A stretch of DNA of 64,000 nt from Eucalyptus grandis (Eukaryota; Streptophyta; Magnoliopsida; Myrtales; Myrtaceae). Where the stretch lies: the NCBI RefSeq assembly GCF_016545825.1, contig NC_052613.1:49768112-49832111 (forward strand). Reading direction: 5' to 3'. Under the pieces are notes generated by a model. That model was not told the origin of the DNA and searched no databases. It saw only the letters and a list, made by a program, of their open reading frames with translations. The position numbers and the translations under genes were made by a program. Below are positions 22,850 to 33,347 of this stretch, piece after piece (positions within the stretch are counted from its first letter, which is position 1; the number at the start of each line of letters is the position of its first letter).

Positions 22850-23640
22850 GTAGACTCAATTATAATTCCCTTATCCTTTTCGTTTTTCAGCTTAGAGCAA
22901 TTTCTTTTAAGATACCCCCTCTTATCACAACTCTAACAGACATCACTATTAGTCATACATTGACTACGTTTGTTCATGTTTATACTACTCCTACTAACAT
23001 GTCAATAAGTTCTTCCTCTATTTTCACCTACTAAGACAGTAGATACAAGTTCGCCATATTCTTTTCTACAAACGTCCTCACTTAGAATTAAATCTCAAAC
23101 CTCATGAAACGTTAAGCTTGTTGACCCAGAAGAATTACAAATAACAGTAACAATGATATTTCAACTATCAAGCAGTGAGGATAATAGAATCAAAACACAA
23201 ACCTCATTTTCAAAGTCAATCTGAACTGAACTGAATTAACTAATAATCACATTGAATTCATTGATATAATCTACAATTACGCACCTTCACTCATCTTCAA
23301 GTTAAATAGACATCATATCAAATAGACCTTATTGATCACAAAGGGCTTTTCATACATATCCGACAAGGCTTTCATTGAACTCACGATGGTATTCTCTTTC
23401 ATGGTGTTGAACACAACGTTACAAGCCAACGTCAGCCGAATAATGCCCAAAGCTCATTTATCTAGCAATTCCTAATCAATTTGCTTCATCGTCTCTAGCT
23501 TCTCCCCAATAAGGGCAATTGCAATTTCATTTGGTAGAGATAATCCTCAATCTGTAACTTTTAGAAATCAAAATCCTTCCCATCAAATTTGTAGATTCTC
23601 ACTTTTCATTCTTTCGTCATCATCGATTCGCTTCAACTCA
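22850..23640 (-). pseudogene. Copia-3 gag remnant
   Basis: Near 22950-22900, minus-strand reading gives a CCHC-knuckle-like SCDKRGYLKRNCSKL. The His is replaced by Tyr and a stop replaces the residue after the first Cys. The sequence up to the primer-binding site near 23660 holds the rest of a decayed gag with no frame longer than about 60 codons. Confidence 0.55.
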
Positions 23641-23664
23641 AAGAATCCTAACTCTAAAACCAAT

Positions 23665-24392
23665 TATTGCAACAGCAAGCGATCGAACAATAAAATAGAT
23701 AAAATAAAAAAATAAATTTGATACATGATTTACGTGAATAACAGTAATTAATTTCACTATAGATCGAGCGATACAATAAAGATTACAATCATATTCAAGT
23801 AACTCAAACATTCTCAGTGTTCCCAAGCCCTAATTACACCCAATAACTCAAGGGGTGTTTAGCCCCACAATTTATTACTAAATAATTCCCAATCTCACGA
23901 AGGAATTACATACAAATTTTTACCACAAGAATTTAGTTGACTTCAACACTAGCCTCCGGATGTAATTATCTGAATTTGAAACCCCACGATGAAGTCTTCT
24001 ATACATCAACAACCACAACAAGAACTCACACAAAAGCAACGGTGCTTCAAGAAATCTCTAACGACAGCGTGCCTTCTTCTCCATGTATGGTCGAATATGT
24101 GGTCTTCAAGTCCACAGTGGACTTTTCAAATCTTGAAAGTGCCTCCACGTGGATCAGGAAAGAATATTTGTTTCCTTCTGGAGCTGCGACTCAATATTAA
24201 CTTCTTCGTCCTCTTTTCCACTATCAAAGTCTAATATCATGTTTGACTTCAACGCTGAACAGGAAACTTAGATTTGTGTATATCTTCCTTTTTCAGCTTT
24301 TCTTGTTAGCAAGAAGTCCTTTTCATTATTAATATTATTATTTCTGAATTCAACTTTTTGCTTAGAATTTAAATTCAAGACATATTTAAACA
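23665..24392 (-). repeat. Copia-3 right LTR
   Basis: Partner of 18101-18908. It adjoins the degenerate primer-binding site, which marks it as the 5' LTR of the minus-strand element. It ends near TTTAAACA at 24392. Confidence 0.7.
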
Positions 24393-25853
24393 CGGACTTT
24401 ACCCACCTCCATCTAACCCGTTTGTGCAAACCGTGGGGAAAATGAACTGTCCAAAAGCGGAATAAAATAATTATTAAATTCAAGATATGTATTTTGAGAA
24501 TGCCAAAATTCCATAGTACATTTGGACCTGCCATAGGCTGAGGCCTTTGGAAATACAATTATATGGTTCTTGCATTTACCCAACAGGCCCAAGGGGCATT
24601 GGGGAAGTGTTCCCGAACACACCTAGCTTTAATCAGTGAGTTCAACCTAGAATTTGTTCATGACAACACAGCAGTGAATGGTTTAATATATATATCTTAA
24701 GATGTTTATTGTTCAACATTTCTTGAAAATTGCAATGTGGGTTCATAAAAAGTTCGAATTTTTTGTGCTTTGGACAAAGAGATATAACACTATCTCAAAC
24801 AATTTGCGATTTTCCTTATTTAAAGGATCCGCCGCCAGGAGAAGCGGTGGAAATGCTTGACACGAAGGATCGAATGGCAATTCATTTGAAAAGACTTCAC
24901 AAACCCAGAAGCTGCTGTCGATTAATGGAGTGCGCATCGATTTTGGGCATTCCTTTTGAGGTTCGTTTACGAAGTAAAGATGACCTGTGCAGAGTTTTCA
25001 GCAGCCTTGTGAAGGTGTTGAGTCCCCGTTCAATTGTGGGGTTGTGGGACGTAGGAAGGATCATTGGCCGGAGGTTCAAGCGAGGGAGGACGATTCGACC
25101 GGATGCACCTCCGACCGCGGTGCTGGTGGTGGAAATTCAACCATTGAGAGCTGTCAGACAGGACAGAGACCCAACCGTAAACAAGTTTCAAGTACTAGGA
25201 ACCTGAGGTCGATGGTGGGTACAGCGGATGGATGCTCGTTTCGCCAGAAAGAGTAGAAACCTCCAAGCATTTCAATGAATGGTCGTGCAGCGAATGGATG
25301 GAGCTCGGGACCACAGACGATCAGGTATATCAATCTCATCTTACATTAATTACGCGGTTTCATCATCGAGCCTAAAGTGATCAACAGTTGAAACTTGAAA
25401 TGAACTTGGTTTATATGATTTGTAGATTAGGTCAAATAAGTCGACTGAATTTGATAATTCTTGTCATCCAAACATCGGTCATTAGACATTCATTCTTTGC
25501 CTGAGTCCGGTATACGCATTAGCTGTACTTCCAGAATGTTGCATTTATTCGGTAAGAAATATGGTAAATCATTATTAAGTTCCACTAGACATGACATTCA
25601 CACATAGGAGGTACGTGCCTAAAAAATAAAATAACTACTTACGAGAACCAGAACACAAGATTGTACACCGTGAAGAGTCTTGGCAAATCAAATACACTGC
25701 ACAATAGGAATAGTACTTCTGAAATTAAAAGAAATACAACTTGATACCTACAAATATCACATACCTCAGGAACCAAGAATTCACAGGCCATTGTTGCATG
25801 GATCCATGGAGGCATCCATGCACATTGGCGACTGACCATCATGCGGTGGTGAA
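24393..25853. other. Intergenic region with an unassigned open segment
   Basis: A plus-strand frame is open for 158 codons at 24730-25206, with an Arg-rich part (RRFKRGRTIRPD). An overlapping frame is open to 25256. GC content rises here relative to both sides. I recognise no family, and neither frame has a convincing start. It could be a gene fragment or chance. From 25340 to 25853 nothing was seen beyond the likely 3' UTR of the P450 locus. Confidence 0.3.
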
Positions 25854-28031
25854 CTACTGCTGTAGAGGATGAAACCTGATTTGAAGTCCATGTTGAGGGC
25901 GGGTTGTCAGGAGCTGACCTGGGCAGTGGATATACGTCGGGGACAGCTCGAAGGTGTAGCGCTGGAGGATCATCGAAAGGGTGATTTTCGCTTCTGCCGC
26001 CACGAAGCTCATCCCGACGCAAGATCGAGGTCCGAAGCCGAAGGGGATGAACACGACCGCATTGTTGTTGGTAGCCTTAGCTATGCCTTCTGAGAATCGC
26101 TCCGGCTTGAATTCATGCACATCTTCCCCCCAGATTTCAGGGTCATGGTGAAGCTTAAGGGTCGGTATAAAGATCTGACTATTAGCAGGAAGAACGAACT
26201 TCCCTAACCTCAGTTTCTTGCCAACTTTTCGAATCAAGTTGACTACAGGGGGGTACAAACGCAGAGTTTCGTTCATGATCATGCTAATCTGCACATGAAA
26301 ATGGAAAAATGTTTAGTTAGTCATCATATCTAACCTACAATTCGAGTGAATCGAAAAAGGTTGATCGTGACCAAGACTTGAGTTGTTTTCTATACCTTCT
26401 TAAGCTTTCCTAGTCCATCGGAATCAGGGTCTTTATTCCCAAATACATTGAGAACCTCCCTTCTTGCTTCCTCTTGCCATTCTGGATTAATCGCTAGGAG
26501 GAATAACATCCATGCCATCATTGAGTTGGCAGTTTCTTGTCCGCCGATGTAGAATGTCTTGCACTCATCCACCAAATTATCTACCGTGAATTTTTTGCTC
26601 TTGTCCGTATCGTGCAAAGCCTTCACAAGTTGTCCTAGGAAATCATCCCCAATGCCATCTTCTTCACCGGCCATCACCTTCTTCTCTCTTCTCTTGATCA
26701 TCTGTAAGATGGAATTGCGTATGCCTTTCTCAAGTTTCTCCGCTTCGACTTCATCCGCTGTCTTCCAAAGCTTTCTGCCAGCAGGATTCAGAACAAATTC
26801 CATAATTAGTTAGGCCTAATTAAAACTCTGATTTTGAGACGTGAAATGTCCTAAGTCTTTTGAGGCTTGAAGTTTGCATTTGCATAAATGAACAAAACTG
26901 TTGCCTGACCATCGTCAGAAATTAGCAGCTTGCTAAGTGTGATCTCACATCAGTAATTTTAGTGATAAGAATGGTTATCAAAAAACAGTGTACCTCCTTC
27001 GAATGCATTTACTCACCTGGAAAACTTGTCAGGATAATCAAGTTCAGATGTCTAAATTCGTTCTAAAAGTGATAATCACTGTACTTTCTAGCTTCTTCAT
27101 TATAAAAATGGTCAAAACAAAATTTTCCTAGAAAAAATGTGCGATACCTTATTCCTGGTAACCTTATATTGAAAGCATTTTTGGATGTTAACGTAGCCAA
27201 TCCTGTCAACATCTGAAAAATGTTCCTTCCCTCAACATAGCTGCTCCCGAACGCAGTTCTTGAAATCACTTCGGATGTCAATAACTTAAACTCTCCGAAT
27301 ACCTCGATCTCTTTCCTTCTTGATTCTTCCATTTTCCTAGCATTGTGTGAACACTCTCCACCATTGCCGGTGCCATATTCTGCAATTTCAATCCCCCCAA
27401 AATAATTAGTAAAACCTCAAATCAGACAATTCTCTTTTTCGATCGAGTTCAACTACCTTCAAACTTTCCCCATGGAAAGCGTGATTGGCGAGTTTACGCT
27501 GGTTCGCCCATTTCTTGTCATCGACTGTACTCACGAGCCCATCTCCTAGAAGCTTCTTGGCAAAGTCCTTAGTTCCTGTTTTTGGGTATGTTTTCTCTCT
27601 GTTAAGCAGCACCTCCTTAATAAGCTCTGGCTCTGTGATGACCAGTTGAGCTTGAGGTCCGTGCCAATTCAGGTAATTCCTCCCTACAAAGTTGCACAAA
27701 AGTTCAACATCAGAGCGTCACGACACTAATGAAACTTAAGTTTAGTATTCTGGTAATTACCGTATGTGTCTATCCATGTGTTGACTTGAGGGTGAATCTT
27801 AGGGAATATGTCGTGAGAGAGATTGTTCATGGGCGTGTTCCTGACTTCCATCTTCATCTTGATTGTTTCCTTGGTGCTTCCATGGAGGAACCTGTAAGGA
27901 GGGCCTGAGATCCCTTGTTGGGCCATCATCCTCTGTATCCTGAGCGGGTTCCACCATAGCTTGTGCAAGAGCTTGGCAAGAGACCAGAGAAGAAACAGAA
28001 ACAGAGAGCTCAGGAAGATGACCAATTGCAT
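25854..28031 (-). CDS. Cytochrome P450, CYP749A type, with a 1-nt deletion in exon 3
   Basis: Same family and intron plan as the copy at 56290-58432. Exons: 28031-27761, 27683-27457, 27379-27148, 26774-26396, 26288-25854; all borders are GT..AG. The start ATG gives MQLVIFLSSLF, an ER signal-anchor, followed by a basic segment and GISGPPYR. Motifs: GGQETAN in the I-helix, ETLR, FKPERF, and FGFGPRSCVG with the haem Cys. Exon 3 is 232 nt instead of 233: the run that reads GAAGGGAAAGAG in the intact copy reads GAAGGAAAGAG here. That shifts the frame and gives an early stop. Everything else is conserved, so this is either a very young pseudogene or a sequence error in a purine run. The C-terminus is two residues longer than in the other copies. 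Confidence 0.85.
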
Positions 28032-28759
28032 GGTTCAATTGGGGGATCAAACGATAAGGGGAATGAAAACGGTGAAAATTATGATGCTGGGCTTCTCTTA
28101 TGAAATGAAAAAGTTCGATTGATTTAGGTATTTATTATGTCTTTCGGAGAATTGTACGAGCCGAACGGTGCGACGGTCAAGATTAAACAACCTTTGTTGG
28201 GAAGGTGTCGGGAAAGATCTTTCGGTCCACGTTTGACATTTTGGCTCCATTTTAGAGGAAACGTGGAATAGGGACGAACTGATTAACGTCATCCGTGACT
28301 TCCTTGCCGATCTGGAATTATTAAAATCAACCCAGAAAAGGAAGAGCACTTGACGAGCTCACTATTGGGTGACCCGGATGCCTGAGTATTTAATTCATTA
28401 AAGCCATATGAATCGCGTGATTCCCAAGGAAACCAACAACCAGCGGTAATCGTGATGAACAAGTTGTGCATGCACCCGGTTCCCCTCCAAGGCCACGACA
28501 GGTTGGTGTCTCGAATGTGCGCAATCTGTCAAAAAGCCCTTTCCAAAGCCAAACCTTACTGAGAATTCAATAAATAGAGAATTCGTCAAACTTTTCAATT
28601 TGAGACACGGGTCTCGATTCGTTTTCTCATTTGACCAGGTTACATGACACAAGCTGTCTTGGTGTTCTCCTCGACACCGGAACTGTTTCTAAACAAATAA
28701 TCTCTTTTACAAGACGCGACATAGATCGATGAAAAATTCAAGGGCCAACGTATAAAGGA
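28032..28759. other. Upstream region of the second P450 locus
   Basis: This would hold the promoter of the minus-strand P450 gene. No clear TATA box or known motif could be fixed, and the short frames here have no recognisable domain. Confidence 0.35.
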
Positions 28760-29017
28760 CACACCCACCCATGGGCAGCGCAGGTGGTATTCGCTTTCTC
28801 CTGCAACGTTGCGGTCAAGAGTTCGAATCCTCTCGTTGTCAACATGATTTAAGTGGGGGCCCTAGTGGTGGATTGTTGGATCAATCTCCCCCGAGGTTTA
28901 CGTCTAAATAATGGCTTGCGACAACGTCCGACGGTACCATCGGGCAACGGAGGGCGGTGAGACCCAGGCGGGGTGACCCCGTAATGGGTCTTCGGCGGTT
29001 CCTTAGTAAAAAAAAAA
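28760..29017 (+). mobile_element. tRNA-derived SINE with TSD TATAAAGGA
   Basis: The segment starts after TATAAAGGA (28751-28759), ends with TTAGT and a poly-A run, and is followed by a second TATAAAGGA (29020-29028). Inside is a pol III B-box-like GAGTTCGAATCCTC about 50 bp from the start, with a weaker A-box-like GCAGCGCAGGTGG before it. Body phrases CTCCCCCGAG and GTCTTCGGCGGTTCC recur in the second copy at 61379. All this fits a plant tRNA-related SINE moved by a LINE machinery. Confidence 0.88.
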
Positions 29018-29028
29018 CATATAAAGGA

Positions 29029-29604
29029 TGCAATCGTGAGCACGGGGATGACATCGGACGGGATGAGGAAACACCAAGACCATCTATCACTCGCTTTCAT
29101 CTTTTTCTTGCTTAGCACAATCTTTAATGATAGATCCAAAAACAAATTTGGCCTTTTATTTCCGTTGCTTCATCAACACGCCCGTATAAAGGTGGCCTAG
29201 CCGCCACATATTTTTCCTAGGCTTGTGAAGTGAAATAGTGTAACTCTGTCGGTTAGGTCGATGTCATTTTAGAAGGAATCTTTGTGTTGGAAGAGATGAG
29301 CATGGTCCGAATTAGGCTGGTCCACTCCATAACCCGAGGACCAACCTGCATAGTGTTAATCCTCAATTTTTGGGACTAAGAATTGACCTTATTGAGTTTG
29401 GGACTGAGAACCGGACTGACCGAATGAGTTCAAATCGATTCTAGAGTTGACTTAAGACCAACCGATAATTTTTCTATTTCATGTTTTGTACTCCCTAAAA
29501 AAGTCACCAAGGACTAGACTGACCCAATATGTTCAATGACGAGCGAGGTCAGCTAAGAGAGGCGAGCGGTGAGCGTCGAGTAGGGTGAGCGTCGAGCATG
29601 AAGT
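29029..29604. other. Non-coding sequence left of the SIRE-like element
   Basis: It contains GGTCGATGTCATTTTAGAAG (29261-29280), repeated at about 39698 on the far side of the SIRE-like element. It also has GAGCGTCGAG short repeats near 29550-29600. No gene was seen. Confidence 0.4.
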
Positions 29605-30504
29605 TGATATAGCTAGTATAAGTACCTAGAGGGGGGGTGAATAGGTATATAAAGGATTTTTCTTGATAATTGTACAATACTAGACAGTTGATAGATTTGA
29701 GACAAACAATAATCAAAGTAAGACTGAGAGAAGAGAAAATTGAATACGCGGTTTATAGTGGTTTGGCTTATTTCAAGCCTACGTCCACTCTTCTGCACTG
29801 ACAGCCTATTGGCTAGATTCCACTATGAACAAAGAGATGTTACAGCGTTGTTCTCCCTTGATTTCTCGGTGTAGATGATCTACCACACTTGCTTAAGGTA
29901 TCACTAAGTATAGACACTCTTTATGTATACAATTTTTCTCAAATGTATCGACTAATAATCAAGGTGCTTCAGACTCTGGAATTTCTTTATCGATCATGCA
30001 CTAAAGCAACTAGAACGTCTTCCTTTTATACTCCTTTATGCCATCATACCCGTTGGCACTTACCAAAGGAATTCCTCCAATCTACCCGTTGGACGGAATC
30101 AATCAAGAAGATCATTTGAGCTATTAAAGGAACCCGACGATAGCCCATCAATCATGTTCGCCCATACAATCGGGATCTTGGTTTCCAAGAATAGAACCTT
30201 CCAAGAATATTTCGTCGACCATCGGATCTTCAAACGATCTTGATTACGAATAAAAGAATCCGTTATATTTATCCAGCCAAGAGATCTTCTCCAGAGGATA
30301 AGAATAAATCCTCAACTAAATACTTCGGCTCTGGATTGCCTTCATCACTAGATTAGAAAAACTATCAATGGGAATAGTCTTAAGTCTTGAGTCTCGGTGA
30401 TCTGAAAGTCTTCGGACTTTAAACGAAGGTCTGTATTTATCCGGACTAGATCGATAGAAACGTTTTTGTCGGCTTTCAAAATATTCTGAAAGATTTCTCC
30501 AACA
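29605..30504 (-). repeat. SIRE-like element 3' LTR
   Basis: A 900-bp repeat, TGATATAGC to TCTCCAACA in plus orientation. Many of its differences from 38198-39094 are CG versus TG or CA, the pattern left by methylated cytosine loss. Confidence 0.93.
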
Positions 30505-30520
30505 ATCTCCCCCTTTTTGA
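30505..30520 (-). promoter_or_regulatory. SIRE-like element polypurine tract
   Basis: The minus strand reads AAAAAGGGGGAGAT immediately before the 3' LTR, the expected plus-strand primer. Confidence 0.8.
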
Positions 30521-30848
30521 TGGTGACAAAACTTTCCTGTAGATTTGAACAACTTTGACATGCAAAACATTACTCAAGCAATATGGCTATCTCATAAAGA
30601 TTAATAAATCAACCGACTCGCATCCACAGAAAATTGGTTAGTCTTTCATGAGTAATACCATACAACAACACTTGATATAAATGCAAACAGTCAAACATCA
30701 AAATCCACACAAGTCAGTCAAATTCAAGTTCACACCCAAGTCATACTCAAATATTCAAACACGTCAAAGTTTAAAGAGTTTAAAGACTTTAAGAGTTCAA
30801 ATTGTAATTCTCCCCCTTTTTGTCATCATTAAAAAGGTGAGAAAAGAG

Positions 30849-32969
30849 TCAAGTCTGCTTGGGAACGCGCACAATCTGGAAATCTCCTATCGACTGTACG
30901 ATGCCTTCCAACCTCTTCAAGTCTTCCCGTAGATGAGCCACCTCTTCTCCTTTGGCATTGGCTTGAATTTGAAGAGCGGGGTTTTTCATTTGATCTGCTA
31001 GGGTAACAGAAGATGCTTTTCCAGCATTCTTCATGACTTGAAGTTCACATTCCAGAGCATAGATTTGACCCTGCATTTCCAGAAGAACATCAAGGATACG
31101 ACGAAAATCTGCGGTATTGTCCGTGTGCTCTCGCATTTGCTCTTTCGGATGGAGTGAAGGCGACGATGGAACTTCGGTGGAATCGAGCAGATTTGGAGTT
31201 GACGTATCATGTCCTTCCTCGGGCATTTGAGAAGCCTGAAAATCTTCTGATTTGCTGGTGAGCGACTCACACTTTCACTATTGACAGCATGTGTGTAGTC
31301 CTTCCTTGCTTGCCATCTCCCCTGTCTCTAGGACCTTAATTGGGGAAGAGTGATGGTCATGCTCTTCAGCATCTTGATTCCCTTCTTCTGCGGCTTCATC
31401 TGCAGACTTTTCTTTTACTTCTTCTCCTTCTTCTTCAGCTTCTTTCTCTTCGTCTTCTTTCTCTTTCTCTTGTTGCTCCTCTGCTTCTCTATTCTTTGCT
31501 TGTCCCTCTTCTTCTCTCTCGTTCTTTTCTTCCTTTCTTTCCTTTCTTCCGTCGTTACGTGATTTAGGTACAGAACGTATGGTCCTTTTCAAAGCAAAGA
31601 TAGTGACATCTTCCTCCTCATCTTCATCCTCCAAGATAAGAGTTCTTCTCTTTTTGGATGGAGCACCCATGGGCTCCTTCCCTTTTCTCTTTGATGCGAA
31701 GATCTTTGGAGTCTTCACTTTGAACTTCTCCATTGCCTTATTAAGCTCTTTCGACGCATTTTTGTCGGCATTTTCAAACCCACCACCATTTTGTCGCATG
31801 GTCGAACACAAAGAGTATGTGGAGGTTCAATGTTCAAGTGTCTCGAAGATCTTGGTCACAAGACCCGGATAAGGCAATTGGCCCTTGTCCTTCAACATTG
31901 CTCTGTACATGTGAAAGAGAATGGTGTGAGGGAGAGAGAACTTCTTCCCGAATTGATCGCGTACATCAATTTCGCCTCGGAGTTAGACACGTCGGTCTTG
32001 GATGTAGACTTTGGCCTGATAGCTTGATCACAATTTTGTGAAGCAAGATGTTGATGGCATGCATTCTAGAGTAGGTAACTCTTCCTTCTGTACTCTTGTC
32101 TTTGACAAGTTCCAGTGTTGTACGAGCGATTGAAACCTTGATTGGTTTATATCGTCCTCTTTCAACTCCAATTATGTCTGCCAACATATCCACATCTACC
32201 TCATAGACTTGGTCTCGAACACTGAAGGATATTCTATTCGCATCTAAAAAGCTAAGATTCGAATAGAAGTATGCTGTCAATTGCGCATAACCGTCTATGG
32301 TATCGGAGTAAAATTGCTCAAGTTGAAGCAGATTGAACTTCTTCCTTAAGTTCACATTAATGGCATCCAAGAAATCGAAATCAACACTCCTAGGGTTTAT
32401 CACCCCTCGTTTCAACGGTCTCAAGAACAGATTCTCCTGTTCCTTCGATTTAAACAAATCCATCCTTTTTCCCTTCACCTTCGGTAACACCCATTCTAGG
32501 TTGAAATTCACAACATTTTATCATCATTGTTCCCTCGTCGGATTCAGACCCTTCGGTACACGAGGGTCACTTGGAATGTTCGCAAGTGCTTCCTCGGCCT
32601 TTCCTTTGGGAGCAATTCCTAATTCCTCCATTCGTCGCAAAATTTATACTCATTCCCATAATTCTTATCTTTAAGAAAATCATCTATATAGTTCAGGCGA
32701 GTCCCAATGCTTTTCAACGCACGATAGAGCTTGTAAATAAAAGAGGTTTTGGACTCTTCGGTCTCTGCGTCCTCGATTATTTCTTTCTCCGGTTGATGAC
32801 TCGCATTTTGTGGGGTAGATGATGAAGAGTGACGTGGTGGAGAGTGAATCGGGCTCTGTTGTTGACTCGGTAAATCTTCCTCTTCGGTGAGATCGAAATG
32901 GGTAGGCCCCTCCCTCATTCTCTGTGGTCCCCTGTTCACGATTCTTGAAGACTTTCTCGAGGAAGACAT
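30849..32969 (-). pseudogene. Extra 3' coding region of the SIRE-like element (env-like position)
   Basis: Four open blocks follow RNase H on the element's strand: 32969-32619 (Ser/Pro-rich start, ending in a helical segment), 32511-31966 (a globular stretch with RSVDFDFLDAINV and YEVDVDMLADIIG, resembling the putative plant transposon protein domain seen in such elements), 31811-31278 (KRKGKEP then a long Glu/Lys run, highly charged) and 31226-30849 (a likely coiled coil, ending DLKRLEGIVQSIGDFQ). Three blocks share one frame; 32511-31966 is shifted. SIRE elements often carry a second ORF here, sometimes called env-like. I see no clear signal peptide or membrane span, so an envelope role is not supported. 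Confidence 0.65.
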
Positions 32970-33347
32970 CCTTTCTTGTCGTTGAAAGATTCATTTACTC
33001 GCTTTCCCAAGAAAAGATGACAACTTTCTCGAAGATAAACACGAAGTAGAGACAGGATTGGGAGGAGAATGCCTTTTTAGGGTTTTGAAGTTTAAGCGAG
33101 GAAAACTGTATATATATAACTCAGTTTAAAAAGGAAAAAATCAATCGGCACAAAGGAAAATGAACAGACGCCTCTTTTAAAATCAATAACTGCCAAATAG
33201 AAGTTAATCTTTTTGAAAAGACAAGATTCAGTTTTTCACGGAAATTATAAATTATCTGAACTAATGATCATACCTTTTCGAGATTGAATATAGTAATAAC
33301 TTACGCCTATAGCCATGAATGTCCGAGTCTCGAGGATTGGAGAGTCT

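Larger units (their letters stand above)
18101..24392 (-). mobile_element. Old Ty1/copia relic (Copia-3), RT and RNase H deleted
   Basis: Two diverged long direct repeats (about 18101-18908 and 23665-24392) bound a minus-strand copia body. A degenerate primer-binding site (TTGGTTTTAGAG on the minus strand) adjoins the right repeat. From right to left: gag with a knuckle-like region near 22900-22950, then integrase at 19279-19810, then the integrase-RT linker to about 19031, then directly the left LTR. No reverse transcriptase or RNase H can be found, so an internal deletion removed them. No TSD is visible. Two younger insertions sit inside: a solo LTR (19871-21222) and a hAT-type element (21975-22828). 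Confidence 0.75.

Noticed and set aside
28760..28860. A tRNA gene suggested by the B-box-like GAGTTCGAATCCTC
   Set aside because: No full cloverleaf could be formed, and the sequence continues to a poly-A tail with target-site duplications, so it is a SINE.
31340..31567. Plus-strand hydrophobic Leu/Phe-rich frames that look like membrane proteins
   Set aside because: They are the complement of the Glu/Lys-rich acidic run in the SIRE-like element's extra ORF. The antisense of GAA/GAG codons reads as Phe/Leu/Ser.
30849..32969. True retroviral envelope gene
   Set aside because: Position alone fits; no signal peptide, glycoprotein cysteine pattern or membrane span is visible, and the frame is broken.
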